A stretch of DNA of 64,000 bases from CAZRHR01 sp964578885. GTDB taxonomy: Bacteria > Bacteroidota > Bacteroidia > CAIKAF01. The stretch covers positions 62,001 through 126,000 of the forward strand of contig CAZOEO010000008.1 of the NCBI GenBank assembly GCA_964578885.1. Direction: 5' to 3'. The translations under genes and the position numbers were made by a program. This document shows, one piece after another, positions 63,816-64,000 of the stretch (its first letter is position 1; every line of letters starts with the position of its first letter). The notes under the pieces are model-generated. The model saw only the letters and a program-made list of their open reading frames with translations. It was not told the origin of the DNA and ran no database searches.

Positions 63816-64000
63816 TTAAAGTGTTTTTTGTCGATGGATAAAATAAGCCCATAAAACCTCCTCGAATCCACGGTTGATGTCCGCCGGAATCCAGGTGGCT
63901 CCATATTTGGCCGCGCCCATCGACATGGTTTCCGTCATCTTTTTCATGGCCGAGACATATTGCTCTTTTACGGCGGAAGGCATCGCTTTCACTTCCAGTC
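63816..64000 (-). CDS. C-terminal end of an unidentified protein (partial)
   Basis: An open minus-strand frame enters from the right edge of the window and ends at TAA 63816-63818, giving the last 60 residues. It has KEQYVSAMKKMTETMSMG, AKYGATWIPADIN and ends WAYFIHRQKTL. The coding pattern is convincing but I do not recognise the family. The gene lies upstream of tRNA-Asp. Confidence 0.6.
   Translation of the reverse strand, partial: LEVKAMPSAVKEQYVSAMKKMTETMSMGAAKYGATWIPADINRGFEEVLWAYFIHRQKTL

Overview
The window is a chromosomal stretch of a free-living member of the Bacteroidota; the exact order cannot be fixed from the sequence alone. Evidence for the phylum: many genes are preceded by the -7 box TAnnTTTG (or TAnnTTTC/A, TAnnTTCG), several with a TTG about 19-22 nt upstream. 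The atp operon is split, leaving an isolated atpD-atpC pair. There is a SprB-repeat adhesin ending in a gliding-motility/type IX secretion C-terminal domain, a Bacteroidota-type DUF2027-Smr protein, an OstA-like protein and bacillithiol deacetylase BshB1. Nothing resembles a phage, insertion sequence, CRISPR array or plasmid; most of the window is dense housekeeping DNA.

Layout. 1-10.7 kb, plus strand: TamB-like translocation protein, MutL, an intact rhomboid protease coupled to a second rhomboid that has lost its catalytic histidine, an MsbA-type ABC exporter and an Smr-domain protein. 11.0-15.5 kb: divergent yidC and a TonB-dependent receptor. 15.7-21.5 kb, minus strand: a coupled group (secreted PKD protein, STAS protein, purA, OstA-like protein) and ribF with a leucine-rich-repeat protein. 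21.7-27.4 kb: atpD-atpC, a PH-like membrane protein, a minus-strand operon of two small membrane proteins plus a PabA/TrpG amidotransferase, and an M61 peptidase. 27.5-37.9 kb, plus strand: lpdA, then a surface polysaccharide region (asnB-like gene, glycosyltransferase, Wza, Wzc, RfbC, WecA/MraY-like transferase, lytic transglycosylase).

37.9-46.7 kb: uvrA, a LOG-family protein, radC and bshB1 on the plus strand; thiolase, NlpC/P60 hydrolase, tubby/LURP-like protein and an exonuclease-BRCT fusion on the minus strand. 46.7-51.3 kb: one giant minus-strand adhesin frame (about 1,524 codons, about twelve SprB-like repeats, PKD-like domains, sorting domain) cut by two in-frame TGA codons without any frameshift. 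51.4-64 kb: clpB, an unknown secreted protein, a third rhomboid divergent from an ABA4-like membrane protein, an FAD-dependent dehydrogenase, two glycosyltransferases, a lipoprotein MsrA, an SLC13-type symporter, a DECR-like SDR, tRNA-Asp and the end of an unidentified gene.

Themes: envelope biogenesis (TamB, YidC, OstA-like, MsbA-like, Wza/Wzc, lytic transglycosylase), surface adhesion, and DNA repair (mutL, uvrA, radC, exonuclease-BRCT). No clear new multi-gene system was found. The items best worth checking are the doubly interrupted adhesin, the rhomboid/pseudo-rhomboid pair, the promoters that place the -7 box 3-6 nt before the start codon (predicted leaderless mRNAs), the PKD-STAS-purA-OstA coupling, and a radC promoter element that sits in the loop of the preceding terminator.
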